NCBI GenBank assembly: GCA_910588325.1
Contig: CAJUPP010000063.1
Coordinates: 1 to 21,771 of the forward strand
DNA from: an uncultured Hungatella sp.
GTDB lineage: Bacteria; Bacillota; Clostridia; Lachnospirales; Lachnospiraceae
Length of the DNA: 21,771 nucleotides
Reading direction: 5' to 3'
The notes below the pieces were generated by a model that saw only the letters and a list, made by a program, of their open reading frames with translations, was not told the origin of the DNA and made no database searches. Shown here in pieces: positions 1 through 7,667 of this stretch. The translations under genes were made by a program, and so were the position numbers. Numbering within the stretch: the stretch's first letter is position 1; each line of letters begins with the position of its first letter.

Positions 1-745
1 TTCTACCCTCACGAATCATTTGTGCATTATGTGTTTCCAAATTAGACAAAACTGTAAGTTCATTTATTGAAGCAAAATCTCTTACATTATTCTTTTTTGC
101 CAATTCAGGATTTTCATCCCTCCATGCTTTTGCAGTAAATCCGAATAATGCAACATTCAAAATATCCGCTTCTTCTGCATATGCCAGCCACTCTAAATTT
201 TCTTTATAATTTTCTAACGGGATCAAGTAATTTTTAACCGCATCTGTTTGAATCAGATAATTGTTTTTTGACAGAAATCTTTTTGCATCCCACTCAATTT
301 TCTTTGCATCATTCTCCACTTCTTTCAGTCTTTGAAATTCTTTGATCAAATATAGTTTAAAAACAGGGCTGATCGCCGAAGCAAATTCAAATGCAATATC
401 TTTATGCGCATACGTTCCTCCATATTTTCCACGTTTCACAAATAATCCTATCGCTTCTGTCTTTTCAATCCATTCCGAAACACTTAATACAAATGTATGT
501 AAACCTGCTTCGCTTTTAAAGTGGTCGAATTCGACCACTTTAAAAGCAGGATTGTAGATTTGCTCCCATGTACCTAAAAATTCCAAAGTTGCTCTGTTTC
601 GCATCCAGTTTTTTACAACATCTGCTCCTCGGGACTCGCCAACTTTAGCTTTTGCAATATCAGTAATACAGATATAATCATCAAAATTTTCCTCTGAAAC
701 AGTAACGTTAATGTTTTGTACCACAATTACTTTATTTTTTCCCAT
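1..745 (-). CDS. KilA-N domain protein (3' end beyond window)
   Basis: Open frame of 248 codons reading leftward off the window edge, so the C-terminus is missing. Residues ~24-140 match the KilA-N DNA-binding domain of phage antirepressors and large-DNA-virus proteins: ITDIAKAK near 28-34, KNWMRNR near 45-51, FVLSVSEWIEKTEAIG near 85-100, and the hallmark GKYGGTYAHKDIAFEFAS near 106-123. Family members of this type are about 270-280 residues, so only a short tail is probably lost. Two adjacent ATG codons exist (746-748 and 743-745); GAGGAG just upstream fits the second better. A consensus-like promoter lies at 794-822. The gene is AT-rich, and a 36-bp perfect palindrome lies inside it at 512-547. 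The role is unknown: probably DNA-binding, prophage- or island-derived. Family assignment is firm, function is inferred. Confidence 0.85.
   Translation of the reverse strand, partial: MGKNKVIVVQNINVTVSEENFDDYICITDIAKAKVGESRGADVVKNWMRNRATLEFLGTWEQIYNPAFKVVEFDHFKSEAGLHTFVLSVSEWIEKTEAIGLFVKRGKYGGTYAHKDIAFEFASAISPVFKLYLIKEFQRLKEVENDAKKIEWDAKRFLSKNNYLIQTDAVKNYLIPLENYKENLEWLAYAEEADILNVALFGFTAKAWRDENPELAKKNNVRDFASINELTVLSNLETHNAQMIREGR
512..547. repeat. 36-bp perfect palindrome inside the KilA-N gene
   Basis: The 18 bases at 512-529 (beginning GCTTTTAAAGTGG) are the exact reverse complement of 530-547, with no loop; the centre is GAATTC. It covers codons 67-78 of the KilA-N protein, encoding a stretch with VVEFD that resembles conserved sequence in this protein group. 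A perfect 36-bp palindrome is unexpected by chance in coding DNA. It could be a binding site for the KilA-N protein itself, a hairpin in the mRNA, or coincidence of coding constraint; the sequence does not decide. Confidence 0.9.
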
Positions 746-793
746 CATTCTCCTCACATATGGCTCTGATTAAAATCTTATTACTCATGTAGA

Positions 794-822
794 AGTATAC
801 CATACGATCCTTACCTTTTCAA
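794..822 (-). promoter_or_regulatory. Promoter of the KilA-N gene
   Basis: On the minus strand TTGAAA (817-822) is followed after exactly 17 bases by TATACT (794-799), about 50 bases before the KilA-N start. The promoter is flanked by the two arms of an inverted repeat: ACTCATGT (783-790, at the predicted start of transcription) and ACATGAGT (833-840, just upstream of the -35). This is a plausible arrangement for repressor binding. Confidence 0.55.
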
Positions 823-929
823 TTAATTTCGAACATGAGTTCTGTTTTGCTCTAAAAATCCCATGTAATATATGAATTACTATTCGTTTTAGCTCTACCA
901 AATGTTTATATAAAATCTAAACAATACAT

Positions 930-977
930 AATAAGCACCTTATTCGACAATATATATTCCAAAACAAAGTGCTTATT
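930..977. repeat. Inverted repeat, 9-bp arms
   Basis: AATAAGCAC (930-938) and GTGCTTATT (969-977) are exact reverse complements separated by 30 bases. It lies just beyond the stop codon of the S8 peptidase fragment on the minus strand. No T-run follows on either strand, so it is not a good rho-independent terminator. The rest of 749-998 is AT-rich noncoding DNA without another recognisable element apart from the KilA-N promoter. Confidence 0.4.
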
Positions 978-998
978 CCCCTAAAAATCTACTCCATT

Positions 999-1128
999 CT
1001 ACCCTGTCAGACTATTCTCGACACAAAGCGCCCCATACTCCAGCTGAGGATTGGGCCACACATCATATCCCGGCAGCTGTCTGGCTCTGCGGATGAAATA
1101 CGCCTTTATTTTCTCCCCATACGCTGCT
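999..1128 (-). pseudogene. C-terminal fragment of a second S8 subtilisin-like peptidase
   Basis: Read on the minus strand, about 42 codons ending at the TAG at 999-1001 give a peptide containing YGEKIKAYFIRRARQLPGYD and WPNPQLEYGALCVENSLTG. The last 40 residues of the intact S8 peptidase at 1703-3421 read YGEKLKAYFIRGARKLPGYD...WPNPQLGWGALCVRDSLPV, so this is the tail of a diverged paralogue. No start, catalytic residues or upstream portion remain; the sequence directly upstream belongs to the broken RhuM gene. Tandem S8 genes are common in Clostridia, so the simplest reading is a former two-copy array in which most of the downstream copy was replaced or deleted. Confidence 0.85.
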
Positions 1129-1159
1129 GTCAAGTAAGGACCAATAATTTAATAATTTG

Positions 1160-1479
1160 TTATATATTATCAATTCCAAGCAGCAGTTTATCAAAATCAG
1201 CATCAAGATTATAAAATTTCATCCTGTATTTTTTTCATCAGAAGCAGTTGACGAGGATTCCTCGGTAACTGCTTCCGCACTCAGCTCTCCACTGGCAAAA
1301 ATATTTTTTAAATGCAGGCCTATATTGTCTGTTGAACAATCAAAAAGCTGCGCCATACTTTTTTGTGTCAGCCATACGTCTTCATCGTGAACCCTGACCT
1401 CTATACCACCTTCACCATTCTGTTTTGTAAATACCAGAAAGTCCGTGGTACTGTTTCTAATTTGTAATTTTTTTTCCAT
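1160..1479 (-). pseudogene. RhuM-family gene, frameshifted and internally deleted
   Basis: The first frame (ATG at 1477-1479; an in-frame TTG lies four codons earlier) encodes FLVFTKQNGEGGIEVRVHDE, VWLTQKSMAQLFDCSTDNI and HLKNIFASGELSAEAV, the N-terminal signature of the RhuM (SPI-3 virulence protein) family. It stops at 1219-1221 after about 86 codons. Shifting frame at about 1227, which fits loss of one T, restores the family sequence MKFYNLDA. The following ADFDKLLLGIDNI then ends at a TAA (1160-1162). Full-length relatives exceed 300 residues, so most of the middle is gone; the last residues may come from the original C-terminus or be random. RhuM proteins are often found on islands and prophages; their biochemical role is unclear. 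Certainly non-functional as written. Confidence 0.75.
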
Positions 1480-1702
1480 AAAATTATCCAATCCTATTTA
1501 TGACAATCCTGCATAAGGCCGTGCATATTTTATGCAAAAATCATGTCTCTGGATTCAAACGCCTGAACGAATATATGTATTGGTTAATCTGATTTCCCAA
1601 AGGCTGAATAACCATATGCTGGAGTTTCTGTTCATAAATATATTATATCTTGATTTGTCAAAAAGCGCTATGAATTTTGTTACATTTACATCAATATTTT
1701 AT

Positions 1703-3421
1703 TCACACCGGCAGACTGTCCCTGACACACAAGGCTCCCCATCCCAATTGCGGATTTGGCCATGTATCATACCCCGGCAGTTTTCTTGCCCCGCGGATAA
1801 AATATGCCTTTAATTTTTCCCCATACAAATATGTGTCATTCCCGTCAATAATTCCCCACTGCATAAGCAGTGCCGCCGCCCCTGTGGCTACAGGCGTGGC
1901 AAAAGAAGTTCCTGTAACCGCCTCGTAACCGCCTCCGGTTTTCGGCGCCATAATATTTACCCCCGGAGCCGCGATATCCGGTTTGGCCTGATTGGTTACT
2001 CTGGTAAATCCTCTTCCTGAAAAATCGGCATAGGATTCGTAGGTGCTGTTATAGGCTCCGACCGCCACTGCATTCAACGCCGTGGAGGGAATCGTCAGGG
2101 TGGTGTCCGGTGTGGAGTGGAGGAAAAAGGTTGAATTGTTCAGGATGGCAGAGGACGGCAGCCAGAAATCAAAGTTTCCCTGTATAATCCGCTGAGGCAT
2201 CAGACGGAATGTCCAGATTCCGCTTTGCAGAAATTCCCCTCTGAGAGGAAGAAAATCAAAGTAGATTTCCTGGGCCGTACTGTAGGGGCTTGGCTCTCCA
2301 TAATAGAGGAGAATTCTGGTGCTTTCGTAATTCCAGGTCTGAGGACCAATTACTGGTGCCAAAGGTCCTAATATGGTGCCTGACGGCGTTACCAGGCTGA
2401 TAAGAAAATCATCCGCATACCCTTTCCAAAGCTGAACGCTTAAGCCCGTCTCATAAGGAGAGATGGACAGCTCCACTTCCACTGGTATTCCCTCAGATAA
2501 GATCCCGGAGGTATGTCCTCCCCTTGTTCCTTCATTTCCTGTTCCAATCAGAATAGAAGAGCGGCCATAATTGGAAATTCCGTCAATATATGTTTCCAAT
2601 AAACTTGTTCCTTCGTGGGAACCATATGTATTTCCAAAACTGATATTGATGGCTATTGGCTGGCCTGCCATCACGCCGTAACGGGCGGCATAGTCCAGAG
2701 CCCTCATCAGTTCCGTGGTTCTCGGAAATCCAAGAGGATCCGCAACCCCAAGCTTAACCACAAGAATATCGCTTTCATACGCCACTCCTCTGTATTGCCC
2801 ATGGTTTTCTCTGCCGTTTCCCGCTGCAATTCCAGCCACAGCGGTTCCGTGTCCGCTGCTGTCAACAGAAGGCACCAGGTTTCTGGCTGCTATGGGATTT
2901 CCGGCTGCCAGGGCTTCATTGATCTCTTCCCTGGTAAATACACGGTCCAGGGTCTGGTCCCATAGTTCCACAATTCTGGTGGTTCCGTCCTCATTCCGAA
3001 AATCCTCATGAAAGTAATCGATTCCGGAATCAATTACTGCGACTAAAGTACCTTTTCCGGTCAGATAGGGGGTATACAGACTTCCTGGTATCTGGACATA
3101 GTCAATACAAGAGGCTGACTTTGCCTGGTTGACGGCAAAGTACAGCCTCTTTGGTTTTTCAATATATTCAACCTGAGGGATCTGGCTGATACGGTCAATC
3201 TGGGATTCCGGAACCCTGAAAATAGCATAGTTATTTAAAAGATACTGAATCTCCACTCCTATTTCCTTTAGATCCGGCAGTGGTTCCGTGTATTTTACAA
3301 TCAGTTCCCAGGTCTGCTCCTCAGGATTATATCCTACCTGGAGATTCTCTGAGCGTTCCCGTTCTTCCGGCGTTGCCTCCAGGGCAAGATTTAACAGGTT
3401 TTCCAGCTTCTGGTTCTCCAT
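1703..3421 (-). CDS. S8 family subtilisin-like serine peptidase (Csp-like)
   Basis: Protein of 572 residues. The catalytic triad is complete: D131 in VAVIDSGID, H191 in SSGHGTAVAG and S506 in TGTSFATP, with the oxyanion Asn at 296 (GTGNEG). Residues ~1-100 form an N-terminal extension resembling a propeptide, and ~300-460 a large insert before the Ser block, the architecture of clostridial CspB/CspA-type S8 peptidases. There is no signal peptide or membrane segment, so it probably acts in the cytosol or the spore. A longer open frame begins at 3511, but the ATG at 3419-3421 is preceded by AGGAG at good spacing. It lies on the same strand as the IclR gene, 133 bp downstream. Substrate is unknown; Csp proteases act in spore germination, but many Lachnospiraceae carry several such genes with no assigned role. 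Confidence 0.92.
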   Translation of the reverse strand: MENQKLENLLNLALEATPEERERSENLQVGYNPEEQTWELIVKYTEPLPDLKEIGVEIQYLLNNYAIFRVPESQIDRISQIPQVEYIEKPKRLYFAVNQAKSASCIDYVQIPGSLYTPYLTGKGTLVAVIDSGIDYFHEDFRNEDGTTRIVELWDQTLDRVFTREEINEALAAGNPIAARNLVPSVDSSGHGTAVAGIAAGNGRENHGQYRGVAYESDILVVKLGVADPLGFPRTTELMRALDYAARYGVMAGQPIAINISFGNTYGSHEGTSLLETYIDGISNYGRSSILIGTGNEGTRGGHTSGILSEGIPVEVELSISPYETGLSVQLWKGYADDFLISLVTPSGTILGPLAPVIGPQTWNYESTRILLYYGEPSPYSTAQEIYFDFLPLRGEFLQSGIWTFRLMPQRIIQGNFDFWLPSSAILNNSTFFLHSTPDTTLTIPSTALNAVAVGAYNSTYESYADFSGRGFTRVTNQAKPDIAAPGVNIMAPKTGGGYEAVTGTSFATPVATGAAALLMQWGIIDGNDTYLYGEKLKAYFIRGARKLPGYDTWPNPQLGWGALCVRDSLPV

Positions 3422-3488
3422 AGCCTCTCCTGTGTTTTTTCCATATCTTATTCTTTTGCAGATGTAAGTATGCCATTTTTTCCTCTGC

Positions 3489-3511
3489 ATGGCAGGTCTT
3501 GCACCTGCCAT
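3489..3511. repeat. Short perfect hairpin between iclR and the S8 gene
   Basis: ATGGCAGGT (3489-3497), a 5-base loop and ACCTGCCAT (3503-3511) form a 9-bp perfect stem in the 133-bp spacer upstream of the S8 peptidase. There is no T-run on either side, so it is not a standard terminator. It could be an mRNA processing or leader structure, or an operator. Confidence 0.5.
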
Positions 3512-3554
3512 AAAGGTAGATAGGAAAGCTTGCTTTCATACTTATACTGTCGGG

Positions 3555-4355
3555 TCAGACAGATGATTGCGCTATAGGACATCCAAGTTCATAAGAAATC
3601 TGCTGGGATACCTGTCTTAAATAAGGAATCCATTTATTCGTAAAAGCATCCGTCAGCCGGATGGAAGGGCCGGTCACGCTGATTCCGGCGATCACCTTCC
3701 GGGAATGATCATAGATAGGGAATGCAATGCATCGCGCTCCGATTTCACATTCTTCATTGTCCAGAGCATACCCTTTTTCCCGGACCTCCTGTAATTCATA
3801 AAGCAGTGCATCCCTGGTGGTCAGCGTATATTGTGTAAATCTGGAAAGGCCCTGGGCCTGAATCAGATGATCGATCTGTGTTTCCGAATAATTCAGAAGA
3901 AGTAATTTTCCGATTCCGGTGCAGTGCATAGGAGCAATGTTTCCAATTCTCTGCATGGCCTTTACAATCTGTCTGGGACCTTCTTTTACATCGATATACA
4001 CAACCTGAGAGTTTTGGTCAATGGCAAGACAGGCGGATTCCTGCAGGGTTTCCGAAATTTTTTTAAGATACGGAGACACGATCTTAGAAAGAGGTTTCTT
4101 TTCGTTTACCCTTTTTCCAAGAGTAACCAGCTTATAAGTCAGATAATATTTTGACGTGTCCGTTTCCTGGGCCACGTATCCCATGGATAGTAAGGTTGTT
4201 AAAAAACGAAGGGCGGTGCTGTTATTTAAATTTGTTTCCTTTGCGATATCCATCAGTCTCATAGGTTCATTTTGATCGGCCAGATATTCCAGAATGCGCA
4301 GCGCCTTTTCAGCAGACTGGTTTCCGGCGGTTTTTAATTCCGTGCTATGTTCCAT
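3555..4355 (-). CDS. IclR-family transcriptional regulator
   Basis: Protein of 266 residues, the normal IclR length. Residues ~14-75 are the winged helix-turn-helix (EKALRILEYLADQ, MDIAKETNLNNSTALRFLTTL, GYVAQE). Residues ~85-260 are the effector-binding domain, including IDQNSQVVYID, GNIAPMHCTGIGKLLL, GYALDNEECEIGARCIAFPI and ISVTGPS. Start supported by AAGGGG six bases before the ATG. It is transcribed away from the sugar-acid operon beginning at 4523, and the 167-bp gap holds palindromes that overlap promoters in both directions. IclR proteins of this position usually repress or activate the neighbouring catabolic operon in response to a pathway acid or keto-deoxy intermediate. Ligand unknown. 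Confidence 0.93.
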   Translation of the reverse strand: MEHSTELKTAGNQSAEKALRILEYLADQNEPMRLMDIAKETNLNNSTALRFLTTLLSMGYVAQETDTSKYYLTYKLVTLGKRVNEKKPLSKIVSPYLKKISETLQESACLAIDQNSQVVYIDVKEGPRQIVKAMQRIGNIAPMHCTGIGKLLLLNYSETQIDHLIQAQGLSRFTQYTLTTRDALLYELQEVREKGYALDNEECEIGARCIAFPIYDHSRKVIAGISVTGPSIRLTDAFTNKWIPYLRQVSQQISYELGCPIAQSSV

Positions 4356-4367
4356 GATTTTCCCCTT

Positions 4368-4386
4368 AATTTTAAAATTTAAAATT
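4368..4386. promoter_or_regulatory. Palindromic operator candidate by the iclR promoter
   Basis: AATTTTAAA, one central base, then TTTAAAATT: perfect 9-bp arms. It overlaps the minus-strand TATAAT-like -10 (complement of 4384-4389) that probably serves iclR. Its 15-bp core (4370-4384) recurs with one change at 4472-4486 in front of the divergent operon, as expected for paired sites of one regulator. Likely IclR autoregulation; the very high AT content weakens the case. Confidence 0.5.
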
Positions 4387-4441
4387 ATATTACTACAAAT
4401 GAAATAAAATATCTAGTTTTTTTGTAAAAATTTGTTGATTT

Positions 4442-4507
4442 TTGTTGAAAAGTATGGTAATTTATAATTAGTTTTAAAAATTAAAATATGATTTCAAATA
4501 ATGAAAT
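4442..4507 (+). promoter_or_regulatory. Promoter and operators of the sugar-acid operon
   Basis: A TATAAT (4463-4468) with TTGTTG (4442-4447, spacing 15) or TTTGTT (4441-4446, spacing 16) upstream is the best promoter before the operon. Two inverted repeats follow the -10: TTTTAA-N3-TTAAAA (4472-4486), matching the site near iclR, and ATTTCA-N5-TGAAAT (4491-4507), whose TTTCA...TGAAA arms resemble sites known for the IclR-family regulator KdgR. Both lie downstream of the predicted -10, a position for repression. The ribosome binding site AAGGGG follows before the ATG at 4523. Confidence 0.5.
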
Positions 4508-4522
4508 CGAGAAAGGGGATAT

Positions 4523-5464
4523 ATGAAGATAGTATTGCTGGAGTCGCTGGCGGTGAGTGATTCTGTCATGGAGCAATACCTGCAGCCGCTGCGTGATGCA
4601 GGGCACAGGGTAGAAACCTATGAGAGAACTATGGAATCCCGAATACTGAAAGAACGAACGAGAGATGCGGATGTGATTATACTGGCGAATATGCCTTTGA
4701 GCGGGGAAGTGATCGATTCCTGTGAAAAGCTGAAATTTATTGATGTTGCATTTACCGGTGTAGATCATATCGCCCTGGATCATGCAAAAGAAAAGGGCGT
4801 AGCAGTCAGCAACGCTTCCGGCTATTCCAATAACTCCGTTGCAGAACTGGTTCTTGGGATGACGCTTTCTTTATTGCGCAATGTCAGGCAGGTTGAGGAG
4901 CGGTGCAGAACCGGAAAAACCAAAGATGGCCTTGTTGGGATGGAATTAAAAGGAAAAACTGTGGGCATCATAGGTACTGGTGCAATTGGTTTTTGCGTAG
5001 CGGAACTGTTTCATGGCATGGGATGTTCTGTGATTGCCTACGACGTCTGTGAAAAGCCGGTTCCATACATAACCTATATGGGCCTGGAGGAAGTGCTGAG
5101 GCAGGCGGATATCGTGACGCTGCACTGTCCTTTAACAGAGGAGACCAAGGGAATGTTTCATGCAGAGAGGATTGCCATGTTAAAGCAGGGGGCATACTTT
5201 ATCAATGCGGCCAGAGGCCCTGTGGTGGATTCTCAGGCATTGGCGCAGGCATTGAACGAAGGAAGATTAGCAGGCGCAGGCATCGACGTATTTGAGATGG
5301 AACCTCCCCTTCCGGAGGATCACCCTCTTCTGCATGCGAAAAACTGTTTGGTAACGCCTCATATTGCATTTGCTTCAAAAGAATCCATGATTCTGCGTGC
5401 TGAAATCGTTTTCCGTAATCTGTGGGAGTGGATGAAAGGAAATCAAATCAATAAAGTTCTTTAG
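4523..5464 (+). CDS. D-2-hydroxyacid dehydrogenase, NAD(P)-dependent
   Basis: Protein of 313 residues. The Rossmann nucleotide-binding motif GTGAIG is at 151-156 within TVGIIGTGAIG. The catalytic residues of the family are present: R231 in NAARGPVVD, E260 in IDVFEMEPPL and H280 in VTPHIAFAS. These define the PGDH/glyoxylate-hydroxypyruvate reductase type, which interconverts 2-keto acids and D-2-hydroxy acids. First gene of a seven-gene operon, with AAGGGG upstream of the ATG and only 13 bases before the next gene. In this context it may reduce an aldolase product such as a hydroxypyruvate- or tartronate-semialdehyde-like compound, or oxidise an incoming aldonate; the substrate cannot be read from sequence. 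Confidence 0.92.
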   Translation: MKIVLLESLAVSDSVMEQYLQPLRDAGHRVETYERTMESRILKERTRDADVIILANMPLSGEVIDSCEKLKFIDVAFTGVDHIALDHAKEKGVAVSNASGYSNNSVAELVLGMTLSLLRNVRQVEERCRTGKTKDGLVGMELKGKTVGIIGTGAIGFCVAELFHGMGCSVIAYDVCEKPVPYITYMGLEEVLRQADIVTLHCPLTEETKGMFHAERIAMLKQGAYFINAARGPVVDSQALAQALNEGRLAGAGIDVFEMEPPLPEDHPLLHAKNCLVTPHIAFASKESMILRAEIVFRNLWEWMKGNQINKVL

Positions 5465-5477
5465 AGGGGAAACGAAA

Positions 5478-6578
5478 ATGAAGATAACAGGGGTGGAAAC
5501 AATAATTTTACAGAAACCGGTGGATCATCCGGTTTCCGATTCTCTTCATACGTATGATGTGGGCGGACATTTATTAACCAGGATTTATACAGATGAGGGG
5601 ATTACCGGCACGGCTCTTACGTATTTCGGAAGAATACGATCCGGGATGGAAACCGTAAAAATCATTATTGACAGAGAACTGGCAGAGGTGATCCGGGGGC
5701 AGGATCCTCATATGGTGCGAAAGATTCGCAATGATATGTTTGTGGCTACGGAATACTATGGTACGGTAGGAGTGGCAAATTTTGCAATAGCAGCCGTGGA
5801 TAATGCCCTGTGGGATATTATAGGGAAGGCGGCAGGGATTCCCACAGCCATGGTGCTGGGAGCCAGACGGACAGCGATTCCGGTTTATGCCATGGTAGGC
5901 TGGTATTACGGCGAAGATATGGGGGAGTTTGTCAGCCAGTGTGAGGCAGCCGCCGAGGAAGGGTTTCAGGCAGTAAAATTAAAGGTAGGCAAAGGAAGCC
6001 TGTCTGAGGATGTTGAACGGATCAAAGCGATTCATAGGACATTGGGAGAAGAGTTCAGAGTAATGGTAGACGCCAGCTGTGCATTTGATGAGACAGAGGC
6101 TCTGCGGAGAGGATATGCATATGAGGAACTGGGGGTATATTGGTTTGAAGAGCCTCTTCAGCCGTATATGAGAGATTCCCATGTCCGTCTGCAGGATAAA
6201 CTGAGGATGCCGGTTGCAGTAGGTGAGAATTATTATACAAGGCATCAGTTTTATGATGTTATCAAGGCAGGCGGCGTCAGGATTGTACAGCCGGATAACC
6301 GCCGGGCAGGCGGTGTTACGGAGTGGATGGATATTGCCGCAATTTCAGAAGCGGCAGGCTGTAAGCTGGCAAGCCATGGAGGCGGACCGGGAAATGTGAA
6401 TGTGCTGTGCGCCATAGAGAATGCGATTTACATGGAAAGCGACAGTTTAAAAAAGGCCAATGATATGTATAAGGTTCCTATGAAAATGAAGGACGGATGC
6501 ATTCTGATTCCGGATGTTCCGGGAATGGGGAACGAGATAGACGAAGATTATATCCGTCTCTATCGTGTGGACCGCTAA
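5478..6578 (+). CDS. Mandelate racemase/muconate lactonizing enzyme family sugar-acid dehydratase
   Basis: Protein of 366 residues of the enolase superfamily. The active-site set is complete: the KxK pair K167/K169 (AVKLKVGKG), metal ligands D198 (VMVDAS), E224 (WFEEPLQP) and E250 (VAVGEN), and the D273...H300 dyad (QPDNRR, LASHGGG). KxK plus a His-Asp dyad places it in the mandelate racemase subgroup, whose members are mostly Mg-dependent acid-sugar dehydratases that produce 2-keto-3-deoxy acids. The N-terminal capping domain (1-~125) starts MKITGVETIIL, typical of the family. GAGGGG precedes the ATG. Placed directly before a DHDPS-family aldolase, it likely makes that enzyme's substrate. 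The exact sugar acid is not determinable here. Confidence 0.93.
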   Translation: MKITGVETIILQKPVDHPVSDSLHTYDVGGHLLTRIYTDEGITGTALTYFGRIRSGMETVKIIIDRELAEVIRGQDPHMVRKIRNDMFVATEYYGTVGVANFAIAAVDNALWDIIGKAAGIPTAMVLGARRTAIPVYAMVGWYYGEDMGEFVSQCEAAAEEGFQAVKLKVGKGSLSEDVERIKAIHRTLGEEFRVMVDASCAFDETEALRRGYAYEELGVYWFEEPLQPYMRDSHVRLQDKLRMPVAVGENYYTRHQFYDVIKAGGVRIVQPDNRRAGGVTEWMDIAAISEAAGCKLASHGGGPGNVNVLCAIENAIYMESDSLKKANDMYKVPMKMKDGCILIPDVPGMGNEIDEDYIRLYRVDR

Positions 6579-6587
6579 GGAGGATTT

Positions 6588-7634
6588 ATGAACGATACGC
6601 AAAATAAGAGAAGCCAGATGGTTTCCTGTCTGTTTCCAAAAGGGATTCCGGGACTGTGGTGCCCTCCCATTGTACATTATGACGAGAACGGAAAACCGGA
6701 CCAGGAAAGAAGCCGGAAACATTTAAATCGCCTTGTCCCATCGGTTCATACATTTTTGCTGTCAGGCTCTACCGGAGATGGATGGGAGTTAAGCGGGGAA
6801 GAGAAAAAAGAATTGTTTGACTTTTATATGGACCAGGCAAAAGAGCTTCCGTTTCAGATGCTCATAGGTGTGCTGGAGCCTGAAAAGGGAGCGGCGGCTG
6901 TAAAGATAAAGGAATGGGCAGAATATTTAAAAAGGAGAGCAGGGACAAACGCGCCGGTTGATGCAATGCGCAAATGCCATGTATGCGGATTTACCGTATG
7001 TGCGCCCAGGGGAGCAGAACGAACCCAAAGGGAGATCAGGGATGAGCTGGAAAAGATTTTAATGCTGGATTATCCGACGGTTATCTATCAGCTCCCTCAG
7101 ATTACGGAAAATGAAATCAGTCCTGAGACAACGGCTTTTCTTGCCGAAAACTATCCTAATTTTTATATGTTTAAAGACACCAGCGGGACAGATCAGGTAA
7201 AGCGTTCAGAAAAGTCCTACGGAAATGTGTTTTTTGTAAGAGGAGCAGAGGGAGATTACAAAAGATGGTCCCGTTTTAGCGGAGGGTGCTATGACGGATT
7301 TCTTCTAAGCAGCGCCAATACCTTTGGTGATGAACTTCTGACTGTTCTGCATGCATTGCAGGAAGGGAGAACAGAGGAAGCAGAGGCGGTTTCCTCTATG
7401 GTTTCCGGCATCATCGGGGATGTGTTTGAAACCTTGCAAAGTCTGGAGGGCGGTAATGTTTTTGCAAACGCCAACAAATGCATCGACCATATTTTAGCTT
7501 ATGGGAAACATTGGGAGACATACAAAGGTCCTATGCGCCATTGCGGCATGAGGATACCGGAGGAATACCTGAAAAAGACTTACGATATCTTGGAGAGGGC
7601 TGGTAAAGTGCCAGAAAAGGGGTACTGTGAATAA
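6588..7634 (+). CDS. DHDPS/N-acetylneuraminate lyase family aldolase
   Basis: Protein of 348 residues, longer than the usual ~295. The Schiff-base lysine is K196 in MFKDTSG and the catalytic tyrosine Y167 in VIYQLPQ. The substrate-carboxylate loop is GSTGDGWELS at 60-69, equivalent to the family's GTTGE. An unusual segment at ~113-145 carries three cysteines (C130, C133, C138) where normal members run shorter. In a cluster with an acid-sugar dehydratase, the expected role is retro-aldol cleavage of a 2-keto-3-deoxy (or related) acid to pyruvate and an aldehyde, or a dehydratase/decarboxylase variant of the fold. True lysine-biosynthetic DapA is unlikely given the context and the length. GGAGG precedes the ATG. 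Confidence 0.88.
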   Translation: MNDTQNKRSQMVSCLFPKGIPGLWCPPIVHYDENGKPDQERSRKHLNRLVPSVHTFLLSGSTGDGWELSGEEKKELFDFYMDQAKELPFQMLIGVLEPEKGAAAVKIKEWAEYLKRRAGTNAPVDAMRKCHVCGFTVCAPRGAERTQREIRDELEKILMLDYPTVIYQLPQITENEISPETTAFLAENYPNFYMFKDTSGTDQVKRSEKSYGNVFFVRGAEGDYKRWSRFSGGCYDGFLLSSANTFGDELLTVLHALQEGRTEEAEAVSSMVSGIIGDVFETLQSLEGGNVFANANKCIDHILAYGKHWETYKGPMRHCGMRIPEEYLKKTYDILERAGKVPEKGYCE

Positions 7635-7667
7635 AGAGGTATCTAAACAACAGAAAGGAGAAAGTAT

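Noticed and set aside
930..977. Inverted repeat considered as a terminator for the S8 fragment
   Set aside because: No T-run follows on either strand and the loop is 30 bases, so it is listed only as a repeat.
1492..1702. Possible gene or regulatory RNA between the RhuM remnant and the S8 gene
   Set aside because: AT-rich with scattered promoter-like boxes at wrong spacing; no coding or structural support.
3489..3511. Hairpin considered as the iclR terminator
   Set aside because: The strand that would be transcribed from iclR has no T-run after the stem.
6588..7634. Assignment as lysine-biosynthesis dapA
   Set aside because: Unusual length and loop, and placement in a sugar-acid operon with a dehydratase and transporter, argue for a catabolic lyase.
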